A stretch of DNA of 64,000 nt from Sphingopyxis sp. MSC1_008 (GCF_023197165.1 NZ_JALPRD010000005.1:226503-290502); one strand, 5' to 3'; numbered from the stretch's first letter, positions 7,817 through 17,752 are shown. Notes: a model not told the origin generated them from the sequence alone. A program made the numbers and translations.

Positions 7817-8740
7817 CTCCCGACGGGAGCTGTAGCGATATTTTTCGGTCAGACCGAGATCGCCCAATATGCGCATTCCCATCGCAATTTCCGGCCCCCC
7901 CAGCTCGCGCAACGGCTTGCGAAGCCCGCCAACCGGCAAGCCGCATGCACGCATCAGCGATTTAATCGCGACGGGATTGATTGCCGAATAGTTGAAGTGG
8001 AGCAGCGGCAGAAGTTTGAGATATTGCTCGCGGAAGATCGCCGCTTCGCCCCCGCCCGCCCATGGCGCAGAAATGGCGGCCATTTCCCCAGGTGCGATAT
8101 TGCCCCCCATGTTCGCGGTGCCGTGTCCGCCGAGAGCCATCGTCGGAACAACAAGACCGAGGTTGGGGGAGTCGCAGCACATCACCGAAACATCGGGCGC
8201 CGCTGCGAGGATCTGCGCCACCTGCCCCACGCGCGCGGTCGATTCCTTATGGATGACGATGTTGGGATGACGAAAGAGCCGTAGCAGCTGGTCCCAGTGC
8301 AGATCGGTCTTTACGCGCGGGGGGTTGTTGTAGATGCCGAGCGGCAGATCGACCGCGTCGGCGACCTCGAGATAGAATTGCTCGATGTCGGCTTCCGACG
8401 CGCAGATATAAGGCGGCGCAGCGATAATCGCGCCATCGGCGCCGTTCGCCGCCGCAAAGCGGACATTCTCGATCACCTGTTCGGTCGAAGGGCCGGTGCA
8501 GCCATAGAAAAAGGCCATGCCGCCTGTCCGCATCTTGACCGTTTCGACGATGATCCGCTTTTTTTCCTCGGGCGAGAGGAGAGACGGCTCGCCTGTCGAA
8601 CCCATGAACAGAATAGCGCGCGTGCCATGCTGCTCCTGATGGTTGAGCAGCGCACGCCAGGCGCCGAAATCAATCTCTCCCCGGCTGTCGAACGGCGTGA
8701 CCGTCGCGACGAAAGATCCCTCGATCCGGGTTTTGGACAT
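7814..8740 (-). CDS. Dihydrodipicolinate synthase/N-acetylneuraminate lyase family protein
   Basis: TIM-barrel class I aldolase or lyase, 308 aa. The start at 8740 follows GGGAGGTGTGCC. Residues 1-60 match the family opening (FVATVTPFD, ILFMGSTGEPSLLSPEEKKR). The catalytic Tyr137 (GIYNNP) and Schiff-base Lys165 (VIHKEST) are present. These residues do not distinguish a true DapA from other pyruvate-dependent lyases such as 4-hydroxy-2-oxo-acid or hydroxyproline-pathway enzymes. With no lysine biosynthesis genes nearby and peptidase and amidohydrolase neighbours, a catabolic role is more likely than housekeeping DapA. Confidence 0.85.
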   Translation of the reverse strand: MSKTRIEGSFVATVTPFDSRGEIDFGAWRALLNHQEQHGTRAILFMGSTGEPSLLSPEEKKRIIVETVKMRTGGMAFFYGCTGPSTEQVIENVRFAAANGADGAIIAAPPYICASEADIEQFYLEVADAVDLPLGIYNNPPRVKTDLHWDQLLRLFRHPNIVIHKESTARVGQVAQILAAAPDVSVMCCDSPNLGLVVPTMALGGHGTANMGGNIAPGEMAAISAPWAGGGEAAIFREQYLKLLPLLHFNYSAINPVAIKSLMRACGLPVGGLRKPLRELGGPEIAMGMRILGDLGLTEKYRYSSRRE

Positions 8741-8898
8741 GGCACACCTCCCAAAAAATGCCGTTGGACAATGACAAGGATGAATGTGACCGTCGAAATC
8801 CGCCATCCGGGCTGGCGGAATTGGGCGCGTCGCCGCTCGTACAATCAGGAACAGCGATCCCGGCGCCGGACTGGCCGGGACATTTCGGGGGATCAAGG

Positions 8899-10239
8899 AT
8901 GCGGAAAACCGCCAACGGCATCGCGCGCGCACTCGCCACCGGCCTTCTGTTCCTGTGCGCGGGATCGGCGGCGACCGGGTCGGCGCAGGATGCATCGGGG
9001 ACGATCGTCCTTCGTGCCGCGCGGATGTTCGATGCGACGAGCGAACGGCTGCGCAGCGATGCCGTCATCGTCGTCCGGAACGGGCAAATCGTCGGCATCG
9101 GGGGCGATGCTCCAATCCCCGACAGTGCGCGGATGATCGACCTGGGCGATGCCACGCTGCTGCCGGGGTTTATTGATGTCCATTCGCACCTGACACTCGA
9201 ACCCGACGAAAATTATTATCGCAAGACGCTCAACGAATTGATGCGCAACCCGACCGAAATGGCCTTTTACGCGGGCGCCAACGCCCGCCGGACGCTCGAG
9301 GCGGGCTTCACCACCGTGCGCCACGTCGGCGCGCGCGAGTTTATCGATGTCGGCCTCCGCAACGCCATCGCCGCGAACCTGACGCCGGGACCGCGGATCC
9401 TTGCCGCGGGCAATGCGATCACCGCGACGGGAGGCAGCTGCGACCGGGCGCCCTATCCCGCACAGCGCGTCGCGCCGCTGACACCGCGCGAGGGCGTGTG
9501 CACCGGCGCCGACCAGTGCCGCGACGCGGTGCGCAACCAGATCAAATGGGGCGCCGACGTCATCAAGGTCTGCGCGTCGGGCGGCGTCCTTTCCTACGAT
9601 CCCGTCGACGTCCCGCAGTTCACGCGCGAGGAACTCGACGCGGCGATCGGCGAAGCGCATCATTGGGGGCGCAAGGTCGCCGCACATTCGCACGGCGACA
9701 CCGCCTCGCGGCTCGCGGTCGAGGCGGGGGTCGATTCGATCGAGCATGGAAGCTTCCTCTCCGAAGACACGCTGAAGCGGATGAAGGCAAAGGGCGTCTT
9801 CCTCGTCCCGACCTTCATGGCGCTCGACTGGGTCGAGAAGAACGCGGACAGCTACCCGCCGAACATCGCCGAAAAGGCGCGCGTCGCCGCCACGGCGCAT
9901 GCAGCTATGTTCAAGGCGGCCTTGCGCCTCGGCGTACCGATTGCGCTCGGCACCGATGCGACGGTGCGCCCCGACGGTCATGGCCGCAATGCGATGGAAT
10001 TTGGCCTGATGGTCGATGCCGGTATGCCCCCCGCCGCGGCGCTGATCGCGGGGACGAGCAACGCGGCGCGCCTGCTCGGCCTCGACGCCGAGATCGGAAC
10101 GCTCAGCGTCGGCAAATCGGCCGATATCGTCGCCGTGCCCGGCAATCCGATAACCGACATCCACGTCACCGAAAGGCCGCTCTTCGTCATGCAGCGCGGC
10201 CGCGTGGTCCGGCAGGACGGTCAATCGCTGCTCCGTTGA
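8899..10239 (+). CDS. Secreted metal-dependent amidohydrolase, Xaa-Pro/Arg dipeptidase type
   Basis: About 446 aa with a signal peptide (residues 1-30, ending TGSAQ). The binuclear amidohydrolase site is complete: His95-x-His97 (FIDVHSHL), probable carboxylated Lys223 (VIKVCASGG), His263/His265 (AHSHG), His283 (IEHGS) and Asp352 (GTDA). The Lys plus 'ASGG' pattern is typical of the prolidase-like and arginine/lysine carboxypeptidase-like branch of the superfamily. The ATG at 8899 is preceded by GGGGGA. It lies 37 bases upstream of an M16 peptidase on the same strand, so both may act in periplasmic peptide breakdown. Exact specificity is unknown. Confidence 0.88.
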   Translation: MRKTANGIARALATGLLFLCAGSAATGSAQDASGTIVLRAARMFDATSERLRSDAVIVVRNGQIVGIGGDAPIPDSARMIDLGDATLLPGFIDVHSHLTLEPDENYYRKTLNELMRNPTEMAFYAGANARRTLEAGFTTVRHVGAREFIDVGLRNAIAANLTPGPRILAAGNAITATGGSCDRAPYPAQRVAPLTPREGVCTGADQCRDAVRNQIKWGADVIKVCASGGVLSYDPVDVPQFTREELDAAIGEAHHWGRKVAAHSHGDTASRLAVEAGVDSIEHGSFLSEDTLKRMKAKGVFLVPTFMALDWVEKNADSYPPNIAEKARVAATAHAAMFKAALRLGVPIALGTDATVRPDGHGRNAMEFGLMVDAGMPPAAALIAGTSNAARLLGLDAEIGTLSVGKSADIVAVPGNPITDIHVTERPLFVMQRGRVVRQDGQSLLR

Positions 10240-10276
10240 AACCCGGTCTCCTTCCCAAAAGTCCAAGGAAAATCCG

Positions 10277-13084
10277 ATGCGCCGTTTGCTGACCGTCCTG
10301 CTCCTCGCTGCAAGCCCGCTGCCGTTCGCTTCCGCGGCGGCGGCAGAGAGCGAAGCGGCGGCGCCGTCGCTGCTCGACGTCCCGCGGCTCGACTTCACCA
10401 AGCGCGTGCTCGCCAATGGCGCGACGGTCTATGCAATCCGCGACACCGGCACCGCGACGGTCTCGGTCAACATCTGGTACGACGTCGGACAACGCGACGA
10501 TCCGCCGGCACGCGGCGGCTTTGCCCACCTGTTCGAACATCTCATGTTCAAAACAACCCGCAACCTGCCCGGCGGAGTGCTCGAAGCCGTCAATGCGATG
10601 GGCGGCAATGCCAACGCCTCGACGCTGTTCGACTATACCGACTATTACATCACCGTTCCCGCGAACCAGCTTGAGGGCATGCTCTGGCTCGAGGGCGAGC
10701 GACTGCGCAATCTCGTGATCGACGAGAAATCCTTCCACTCCGAACGCAACGTCGTGAAGGAAGAACTGCGCCAGCGCGTCCTGTCGCAGCCCTATGGACG
10801 CATCCTCTACACGCTGCTCCCCGCCTTTGCGTTCGACGGTCATCCCTATGCGCGCCCGATCGGCGGCACGATCGCCGACCTCGATCAGGCGCAGCTTGCC
10901 GACGTCCAGGCGTTTCACGAAGCCTATTACCGGCCCGACAATGCGGTCTTCGTCGTGTCGGGCAATTTCGACCCGGCACAGCTCGACGGCTGGGCCGACC
11001 GCTATATCGGGTCGGCGCCGCGTCCCGACCGCGCGATCCCCCGCGATGTCGCAAAAGGACGCCCGGTCACCGCACGGACGATCGACGCCTATGCACCGAA
11101 CGTCCCGCTGCCCGCGGTCGCCTTCGCCTGGCGCGCGCCCTTCGCCGCCGATGCCGACGCGGCAGGGATCGACCTGATCGAGGCGGTGCTCACGCGCGGC
11201 GCCGCATCGCGGCTGCGCCGCCATCTGGTCGACGAAAAGGGCGTCGCATCGGCGGTCACCAGCTATAATCTTCCCGCGCGCGACGGCCATGCCTTCGCGC
11301 TCGTCGTGACGCTCGCCAAAGGGCGCGAGATCGCCGACGCCGAAGCGGCACTTGGCGCGGAGATCGCCCGGCTTCGCGATACGCCGCTTACCGCCGCCGA
11401 GCTCGACGCCGTCAAGAACGGCCTGTTCGGCGACGCGCTCGCGCGGCGCGAGACCGCGCGCGGCCGCGCCTACGAACTCGGCGGCGGCGCGGCGCTGACC
11501 GGCGATCCGGGACTTGCCGATGCGCGGCTCGACGCGATCCGCCGCATGACCCCCGCCGACGTCCAGCGCGTCGCGAAGACCTGGCTAGACGATGGGAAGC
11601 GGGTGACGCTGCGCTATCGCGACGAAAGCCAGCGACCGGCGGGCTACACCGGCGACACCTCTCCCGACGTGTCGAAGATGGGCCCGGCGGTCCCGCCCGC
11701 AAACCAGCCGCCGATGGTCATCGCGAGCGAAGGCGCTCGCGAGGTCCGTCCCGGCCCGGCCGAAGCCGTCCCGTCGGTTCCGCCGACGCTGACCGAACGC
11801 CGCCTTGCCAACGGGCTGCGCGTCGTCGTCGCCCAATCGTCGAAGGTTCCGCTCGCCAGCGTCCGGCTGGTGATCGACGGCGGCGATGCCGCCGATCCTG
11901 CCGGCCAGGCCGGCCGCGGCGACATAGCGGCAGCGCTGGCGCTGAAGGGCGCAGGCGGCCGCCGCGCTGAAGGGATTGCCAGCGACATCGCGGCGCTCGG
12001 CGGCACGATCGGCGCAAGCTCGGACGCCGACGCGACAGTCTTTTCGGTCAACGCCCCCGCCTCCAATATCGAACCCGCGGCGCGTATTCTCGCCGACGTC
12101 GCGATGCGTCCCGATTTCCCCGCCGACGCGTTCGAAGCGGTACGCAGCCAGCAAGCGTCGGCCATCGCCGTCGCGGCGAAACAACCGATGCAGACGGCCA
12201 TGCGCGCGCTGCCCGCGGCAATCTTTGGCAAGGCGCCCTATGGTGCGATCCCGACGACCGCCAGCCTTGGCGCGGTGACGCGCGACGGCATCGCGGCGGC
12301 GCAGCGCGAAAATTGGGGTCCCAAGGCCGCAACGCTGATCGTCACCGGCGCGCTGACCCCCGATGAGGCCATCGCGCTTGCCGAACGCAGTTTCGGCGCG
12401 TGGAAGGGCGGCAAGGCCCCCGCCTCGATCCCGCGCGGCGCGGTGTCGGTCAGCCCCCGTGTCGTCGCGGTCGACATGCCGGGCGTCGCGCAGGCCGCGA
12501 TCATCGCCGCACTGCCCACCGCCGGACGGCGCGATGCCGACTGGCCCTCGCTCCGCATCGCCAACGCCGTGCTCGGCGGCGGCTTCCAAGGCTGGCTGAC
12601 GCAGGAGATCCGCGTCAAGCGCGGCCTTACCTATGGTGCCGGCAGCTTGCTCGACAGCCGCCGCGACGCCGCATATCTGATGGCGGTTACACAGACCAAG
12701 ACCGCCTCGGCAAACGAGGTGGTGGGGCTGATCCTCGATCAGATCGGTCGCTTCGGCCGCGAACCGGTCGACGGCGCGCGCGCTGGCGAACGCAGCGTCT
12801 ATCTCGCCAATGGCCTGTCGGGTCAGACCGAGCGCGCCGCCGGCCTCGCCGACTATCTGGCAACGCTGGTCTCGAGCGCTGCGCCGCTGGACGCGCTGCC
12901 TGCCGAACTCGCATCGTCGGCGCCCCCGTCACCCGAACGGATCGCCGCCGCGATCGCCGCGCATCTTCGCGCCGATCAGGCGACGATCGTCGTCGCCGGA
13001 GATTCAAAGCAGTGGGTCGGCGCGCTCCGCGAACGTTTCCCGGCGCTGGCACTGATCGATATCGATGGAAAGCCGCTACCCTGA
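10277..13084 (+). CDS. M16 family zinc metallopeptidase, two fused units
   Basis: A 935-aa protein with a signal peptide (1-24) and two consecutive M16 units, about 35-460 and 500-930. The first unit carries the inverted zinc motif His84-x-x-Glu87-His88 (HLFEHLMF) and a downstream Glu (NVVKEEL, residues 162-163). The corresponding place in the second unit reads RGDIAAALALKGAGG and has no HxxEH, as is usual for the inactive half of such peptidases. AAGGAAAATCCG precedes the ATG at 10277. It probably degrades small peptides in the periplasm and sits in tandem with the dipeptidase-like amidohydrolase. Confidence 0.93.
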   Translation: MRRLLTVLLLAASPLPFASAAAAESEAAAPSLLDVPRLDFTKRVLANGATVYAIRDTGTATVSVNIWYDVGQRDDPPARGGFAHLFEHLMFKTTRNLPGGVLEAVNAMGGNANASTLFDYTDYYITVPANQLEGMLWLEGERLRNLVIDEKSFHSERNVVKEELRQRVLSQPYGRILYTLLPAFAFDGHPYARPIGGTIADLDQAQLADVQAFHEAYYRPDNAVFVVSGNFDPAQLDGWADRYIGSAPRPDRAIPRDVAKGRPVTARTIDAYAPNVPLPAVAFAWRAPFAADADAAGIDLIEAVLTRGAASRLRRHLVDEKGVASAVTSYNLPARDGHAFALVVTLAKGREIADAEAALGAEIARLRDTPLTAAELDAVKNGLFGDALARRETARGRAYELGGGAALTGDPGLADARLDAIRRMTPADVQRVAKTWLDDGKRVTLRYRDESQRPAGYTGDTSPDVSKMGPAVPPANQPPMVIASEGAREVRPGPAEAVPSVPPTLTERRLANGLRVVVAQSSKVPLASVRLVIDGGDAADPAGQAGRGDIAAALALKGAGGRRAEGIASDIAALGGTIGASSDADATVFSVNAPASNIEPAARILADVAMRPDFPADAFEAVRSQQASAIAVAAKQPMQTAMRALPAAIFGKAPYGAIPTTASLGAVTRDGIAAAQRENWGPKAATLIVTGALTPDEAIALAERSFGAWKGGKAPASIPRGAVSVSPRVVAVDMPGVAQAAIIAALPTAGRRDADWPSLRIANAVLGGGFQGWLTQEIRVKRGLTYGAGSLLDSRRDAAYLMAVTQTKTASANEVVGLILDQIGRFGREPVDGARAGERSVYLANGLSGQTERAAGLADYLATLVSSAAPLDALPAELASSAPPSPERIAAAIAAHLRADQATIVVAGDSKQWVGALRERFPALALIDIDGKPLP

Positions 13085-13103
13085 TCTTGGTCAGGGCAGC
13101 GGC
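13072..13103. terminator. Bidirectional hairpin across two convergent stop codons
   Basis: GCCGCT-A-CCCTGA-TCTTGG-TCAGGG-C-AGCGGC folds into two 6-base-pair stems separated by one A/C mismatch, with a 6-base loop. Both stop codons, of the M16 gene and of the converging amidohydrolase gene, lie within the stem. The symmetry suggests a shared terminator, although no clear T-run follows. Confidence 0.5.
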
Positions 13104-14356
13104 GCCATGTAGCGGTCGCGCAATTCGAGCGGGCGGGCGGTGAGTGGTTTTTCCGTCCCCTCGACGAACAGCACCTGCGGCTGCGACAGCGGTTCGAGCG
13201 GATCGCCGTTCCACAGCACGAGGTCGGCGACGCGTCCCGCCTCCAGCGTCCCGACACGGTCGGCGACGCCAAAGACGCGCGCGGGATTGACCGTGATTGC
13301 CGCCACCGCGGCGTCGTGCGGCAAGCCCCAGGCGACGGCGTTGCCCGCGCCATAGCGCAATTCGCGCGCGCGGTGCGCGACGCCGCTTCCCGTCTTGATG
13401 ACGATGGTCACGCCGGCGGCGTGGAGCCGCGCGGCATTTTCCATCGTCGCGCCAAGCTCGGAGAAGCTGCGCGGCAAATCGGCGAGCGGGTCGAGGATGA
13501 CGGGGACTTTCGCCGCGGCTATCTCGCCCGCAACGCGCCATCCTTCCTCCGCACCGTCAAGGATGATGCGCAGCTTCTCCTCGCGCGCCAGCGCGATCAT
13601 TTCGCTGATGTCCGACGCACGATCGACCTTGACGATCAGCGGCATGCGCCCCTGAACCACCGGAACGAGCGCCTCGAGATCGACGCGCGAAAGCGCCTGC
13701 GGCCGTCCTTCGCCGCGGTCGTAGGCCGCCCGGTGCGCGGCGAAATGACGGACGTCGGCCAGCGTCGCCCGCAGCTGGACGATCGCCGAACCGCGCGCGC
13801 CGCCCGCACGCCCGGCCCCGCCCTCGCCCATCTCCAGCACCATGGCGGCGCGCGGGCGCGTCACCATCTGCGGCCGCTGGGCGAGATCGATCACTGCGGC
13901 CTGCCCTGCGAATTGCAGCGCCCGCCCGCGACGGTCGTCGTAGAGCGGCGTGGTCACCGCATGGGTAATGCCCGCCAGCCGCGACACCGGCAGCAGGATC
14001 GAGTCGGGATTGAGGCCGAGCGAAATGTCGAAGCCCGCGCTGATCGCCGCGTTGTGCGTCGCACGATCGGCACTCGCCGGGACCTGGCTGACCTCGACCG
14101 CCCCCAGCGTGCTGTCGGCTTGGATGAAGCCCGGCGTCACAACCCCGCCGCGCCCGTCGATGACGCGCGCATGGGCAGGGACCGAGACATTGGCGCCGAG
14201 CGCCGCAATACGGCCGTCTTCGATCAGGATCGTCCCCCGTTCGATCTCGCCCGCGCCCGTCATCGTCATCAGCCGCGCATCGACGATCGCGATCGTCTCG
14301 GCCGAAGCGGGCGTCGCGAGAAGAAGCGCAACAAGCGCGGCAAGCCGGCGGGTCAT
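13091..14356 (-). CDS. Amidohydrolase-like protein lacking the metal ligands (degenerate partner 1)
   Basis: About 421 aa with signal peptide (1-19, ATPASA). It has the amidohydrolase fold signals at both ends (GTILIEDGRIAALG; AITVNPARVFGVADRVGTLE; ADLVLWNGDPLE), but the metal site is gone: the HxH position reads TPGFIQADSTLG (residues 75-85). The regions aligned with the histidines and aspartate of the intact neighbour read VKVDRASD, ILDGAEEGW and IKTGSG. Its start ATG at 14356 overlaps the TGA of the intact amidohydrolase upstream (ATGA). It is most likely non-catalytic and possibly a subunit of the neighbouring enzyme (inference). Confidence 0.85.
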   Translation of the reverse strand: MTRRLAALVALLLATPASAETIAIVDARLMTMTGAGEIERGTILIEDGRIAALGANVSVPAHARVIDGRGGVVTPGFIQADSTLGAVEVSQVPASADRATHNAAISAGFDISLGLNPDSILLPVSRLAGITHAVTTPLYDDRRGRALQFAGQAAVIDLAQRPQMVTRPRAAMVLEMGEGGAGRAGGARGSAIVQLRATLADVRHFAAHRAAYDRGEGRPQALSRVDLEALVPVVQGRMPLIVKVDRASDISEMIALAREEKLRIILDGAEEGWRVAGEIAAAKVPVILDPLADLPRSFSELGATMENAARLHAAGVTIVIKTGSGVAHRARELRYGAGNAVAWGLPHDAAVAAITVNPARVFGVADRVGTLEAGRVADLVLWNGDPLEPLSQPQVLFVEGTEKPLTARPLELRDRYMAPLP

Positions 14357-15756
14357 TTCGTCTCTCCGGATTGGCCGAGCAGGAAGTCGGAATGGCGGCG
14401 ATAACGCGCATCGGCGCGGTCGAAGACGATGCCGCCGTCGACCCAGACCTTTTCGGCGCGCGCATAGATGCTGAACGGATCGTGGCTCCATAGCACGACG
14501 TCGGCATTCTTGCCGGCCTCGATCGTGCCCACGCGGTCGGCGATGCCGAGTGCCTTTGCCGGATTGGCGGTGAACCAGCGGATGGCATCGGCCTTGCTGA
14601 TCCGGATGCCCGCGCGCCATGCTGCCGACAATGCCGCCGCGGCTTCCTGGTTCAGCCGCTGGATGACGATCGGATCGTCCGAGTGAATGATCGCGCAGCC
14701 GCCCGCCGCGTGAACGAGTGCCGCATTCTCCTCGATCGCGTCGAACACTTCCATCTTATATCCCCACCAACTGGCCCAGGTGGCGATGCAAATGTCTTCC
14801 TTCGCGAGTAGCGATGCGACCTTGTAGGCCTCGTTGGCGTGGTGGAAGGTGCGGATCCTGAACCCGAACTCGCGCGAGATATCGATCATGTTCGCCATCT
14901 CGTCGGCGCGATAGCAATGATTCTGGACGAGGATTTCGCCCCTCAGCACGCCGGCGAGCGTTTCGAGCTGCAGGTCGCGTTTCGGCGCCTCGCCGCTCCG
15001 GCCGGCCTTGTCCCATTTGTCCCAGCGCCGCGCATAATCCTGCGCGTCGATCCACGCCTTGCGATAGCCCGCAACATTGCCCATCCGCGTCGCCGGCGAG
15101 CGTCCCTTGCCGCCATAGACGCGCTTGGGATTCTCACCGCACGCGATCTTCAGGCCATAGGGCGCGCCCGGGAACTTCATTCCCTGCATCGTGACCGACG
15201 GCACATTCTTCAGCGTCACCGTGCGCCCGCCGAACAGATTTCCCGATCCGGGCAGGATCATCATCGTCGTGACACCCGCCTCGCGCGCCGCATCGAAGCC
15301 GGGATCCTGCGGCCAGACCGAATGTTCGACCCACACTTGCGCGGTGTTGGGGTCGGTCATCTCGTTGACGTCGTTATGCGCCTCGACCGACTCGGGCTGC
15401 GCCCAGGCCCCCAGGTGCGAGTGCGCATCGATCACGCCCGGGGTTACCCATTTGCCGCGCGCATCGACCGTCCGATAGCCGCCCGGCACCGCGAGCGAGG
15501 CGCCGACGGCGGCGATCTTGCCGTCCTCCATCAGCACGGTGCCGTTTGCAATCTCCTCGCCCGTCGCCGTCAGCACGGTGCCGCCAACCAAGGCGACGCG
15601 GTCGGCGGCGGGCGCGCGGTAGGTGCTGGGATAGGGATCGCGGTCGATCGCCGGCGCCGCGTCGGCGGCGGGCGCCGGCGCGGGTTGCGGCCGATCGGAC
15701 GCGGCACAGCCCGCAAGCGCGGTGGCCGCGAGAAGGACGAGCGAGGCGTGCCTCAT
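14353..15756 (-). CDS. Lipoprotein amidohydrolase, metal site intact (partner 1)
   Basis: A 467-aa imidazolonepropionase-like amidohydrolase. The N-terminus carries a lipobox (ALAGC, Cys17), so it is probably lipid-anchored in the periplasm; a Pro/Ala-rich linker follows. Metal ligands are present: His112-x-His114 (TPGVIDAHSHLG), QNHCYRADEM, FHHANEA and IIHSDDP. It is very similar to the product of 17749-19134 through the whole middle region (LKNVPSVT, GLKIACGENPKRVYG, SPATRMGNVAGYRKAWIDA). It is coupled by ATGA overlaps at both ends. It probably hydrolyses a cyclic amide or a peptide-derived compound; the substrate is unknown. Confidence 0.88.
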   Translation of the reverse strand: MRHASLVLLAATALAGCAASDRPQPAPAPAADAAPAIDRDPYPSTYRAPAADRVALVGGTVLTATGEEIANGTVLMEDGKIAAVGASLAVPGGYRTVDARGKWVTPGVIDAHSHLGAWAQPESVEAHNDVNEMTDPNTAQVWVEHSVWPQDPGFDAAREAGVTTMMILPGSGNLFGGRTVTLKNVPSVTMQGMKFPGAPYGLKIACGENPKRVYGGKGRSPATRMGNVAGYRKAWIDAQDYARRWDKWDKAGRSGEAPKRDLQLETLAGVLRGEILVQNHCYRADEMANMIDISREFGFRIRTFHHANEAYKVASLLAKEDICIATWASWWGYKMEVFDAIEENAALVHAAGGCAIIHSDDPIVIQRLNQEAAAALSAAWRAGIRISKADAIRWFTANPAKALGIADRVGTIEAGKNADVVLWSHDPFSIYARAEKVWVDGGIVFDRADARYRRHSDFLLGQSGETK

Positions 15757-16475
15757 TTGGCGTCGGGGGTGACCGAGCGGATCACGCCGCCCTTGTCGTC
15801 GAGGAAGTCGATCGACGCCTTGCCGTCGGGGGTGACCTTCATCAGGATGCGCGGACGCCCCATCGCGTCGTTCAGCATCACCGCCGACTCGCGGTCGCGG
15901 GTCTTGCCGACATAGAGGCGCTGACGGCCGAAGCTGCCGTCGGCCTGCACCTTTTGCAGCGCGGCGGTCTTTTCGGGGCCGTCGGGCATTTTCGACAGCC
16001 GCTCGGCCATGTCGAAATCAAGCGGAGCATCGGGCCGGTCGTTGACGATCATCGCGGCCCAGCGCCGCCCGTTATATTCGTTCTGCGTCAGCTGGATCAC
16101 CTGATCCTGCTCATATTGGTCGAAGCTCAGATGGCCGCCCCCCGACACCTTGCCGTCGGGGCCCTTCTGGCCGCTGAAGGTCAGCCCGCCGTTTTCGGAC
16201 CCTTCATTGTTGTAAAAGATGATCCCGGCGCCACGATTGCCGCTCGGATGCGGGCGTTCCTTGCCATGCATGATGATGCCCGGCGAGCGGCTGGTGTTCG
16301 ATACGATCATGCGGATCGTCCCGTCGTCCTCGCGAATGTTGATGCGCTTGACGTCGATCTCGTCGAACGCCGCCTTCGCGGGCGCGGTGTCGGCGCCGGC
16401 GGTGGTCGTCATGGCGATTGCGCAGGCGGCGGTGAGCACGCCCGAATAAAGCACGAGAAGGCGATTGGTGTTCAT
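15753..16475 (-). CDS. Uncharacterised secreted protein, paralogue of 37704-38429
   Basis: A 240-aa protein with an N-terminal signal sequence (1-29). No family was recognised. It shares a clear pattern with the 241-aa product of 37704-38429: FDEI-VKR-NI, then DG-R--SN--R-PG, GGLTF, FDQY-QDQ, an '-GKT' element and a C-terminal K---DG--SI-FLD. The repeated Asp/Gly turns suggest an all-beta fold. It is embedded between two amidohydrolases with ATGA overlaps on both sides, so it is co-translated with them and may be an accessory of that secreted system. No catalytic motif is evident. Confidence 0.8.
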   Translation of the reverse strand: MNTNRLLVLYSGVLTAACAIAMTTTAGADTAPAKAAFDEIDVKRINIREDDGTIRMIVSNTSRSPGIIMHGKERPHPSGNRGAGIIFYNNEGSENGGLTFSGQKGPDGKVSGGGHLSFDQYEQDQVIQLTQNEYNGRRWAAMIVNDRPDAPLDFDMAERLSKMPDGPEKTAALQKVQADGSFGRQRLYVGKTRDRESAVMLNDAMGRPRILMKVTPDGKASIDFLDDKGGVIRSVTPDAK

Positions 16476-17752
16476 GGCGTTTCTCCATTGGAAGGATGCA
16501 AGACGGCGGGAAGGTAACGATCGCGAAGTTCGGTCGCGCGCGAGGTCATCGGCTGCGCCGCGCCGCGGATGAAGACCGCGGTCGGGCGCGCGAGCGTGTC
16601 GAGCGGATCGCCGTCCCAGATCACGACATCACCCTCCTTGCCCGCCTCAAGCGAACCGATACGGTCGGCGAGCCCGAAAATGCGTGCGGGGTTGATTGTG
16701 ATCGCGGCGAGCGCCGCCTGCCGGTCGAGCCCGTTCGCGGCCGCGTTGCCCGCGTTGTAGCGCATCTCGCGCTCGCGATGATTGTCATTGCCCTCGATCG
16801 CGATAGTGACCCCTGCGGCGGCGAGGCGCGCAGCGTTGGTCAGGGTCGCGCCCAGCATTTCGAACGACGCGGGGGTATTTTCGACCGGCGTCAGGAGGAC
16901 GGGAACCCCCGCCGCGGCGATCTCGTCCGCGACGCGCCACCCCTCGCTGGCGCTTTCGAGGATCAGCTTAAGCCCTTCCTCGCGGCCAAGCGCCAGCGCA
17001 TCGCGGATGTCGGCCGCGCGGTTCACGCTGACGAGCAACGGCATACGCCCCTCGACGACCGGGATCAGCGCGTCCATGTCGGCGCGCGACAGCGTATAAT
17101 CGCGCGTTTCGCCGCGATCATAGGCGGCGCGCCGCGCCCTGTAATCGCGCACTTCGGCAAAGAGCGCGCGCAATGCGACGAGCTCGGCGGCTCGGGCGCC
17201 ACCCGCGCGCTCGGCGCCGGCGTCGCCCATGTCGAGCACCATCGCGACGCCGCGCTTCATCAGCATCGCCCGTCCATCGAGCACGACCGCGGCCGCCTGC
17301 CCGGCGAAAAGCAGTTCGCGGTCGCTCCTGTCCTTATAGGCCGGGGTCGTGATCGCACGGGTGATGCCGCCGAGCCGCGCGACCGGGATCAGCAAGGAGT
17401 CGGGATTGAGCCCATAGCCGGCGTCGAAGGCGGCGCTGACGTCGCTCGCGTCGGTGGCGCGATCGTCGGTCGTCTCGACCGCGCGCACCTCGATCAGCCC
17501 GAGCGCCGTCCCCGCGGCGACCAGCCCAGGGGTCACGATCTTGCCCGTCGCATCGACGATTTTCGCACTAGGGGGCACCGCAACATCGGCCCCGACCGCG
17601 ACGATCCGGCCGCCCGTGATCACTACCGTGCCGCGCTCGATCTCGCCCGCCGGTCCCATCGTGACGACGCGGCCGCCCGTGATCGCGACGGTTTGGGCTG
17701 CGGCAGGCGTGGTGAAGGTCAAAGCCAGGACGATGGCAACAGCGCGGATCAT
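16472..17752 (-). CDS. Amidohydrolase-like protein lacking the metal ligands (degenerate partner 2)
   Basis: About 426 aa with signal peptide (1-20, TPAAAQ). It is a close paralogue of 13091-14356 (shared MGPAGEIERGTVVI/MTGAGEIERGTILI, AAYDRGE, EGWRVA-EIAAA-VPV, ELRDRY). The HxH region reads TPGLVAAGTALGLIEV (residues 74-89), and the other ligand regions read VSVNRAAD, LESASEGW and IEGNDN, so none of the usual metal ligands survive. It is coupled by ATGA at both ends and sits directly after the intact amidohydrolase 17749-19134, repeating the intact-then-degenerate order seen with the other pair. Probably a pseudoenzyme partner. Confidence 0.85.
   Translation of the reverse strand: MIRAVAIVLALTFTTPAAAQTVAITGGRVVTMGPAGEIERGTVVITGGRIVAVGADVAVPPSAKIVDATGKIVTPGLVAAGTALGLIEVRAVETTDDRATDASDVSAAFDAGYGLNPDSLLIPVARLGGITRAITTPAYKDRSDRELLFAGQAAAVVLDGRAMLMKRGVAMVLDMGDAGAERAGGARAAELVALRALFAEVRDYRARRAAYDRGETRDYTLSRADMDALIPVVEGRMPLLVSVNRAADIRDALALGREEGLKLILESASEGWRVADEIAAAGVPVLLTPVENTPASFEMLGATLTNAARLAAAGVTIAIEGNDNHREREMRYNAGNAAANGLDRQAALAAITINPARIFGLADRIGSLEAGKEGDVVIWDGDPLDTLARPTAVFIRGAAQPMTSRATELRDRYLPAVLHPSNGETP

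Noticed and set aside
7814..8740. Assignment as the housekeeping lysine-biosynthesis DapA
   Set aside because: The catalytic Tyr and Lys are shared by many lyases of the fold, and the neighbours are catabolic, so only the family is assigned.
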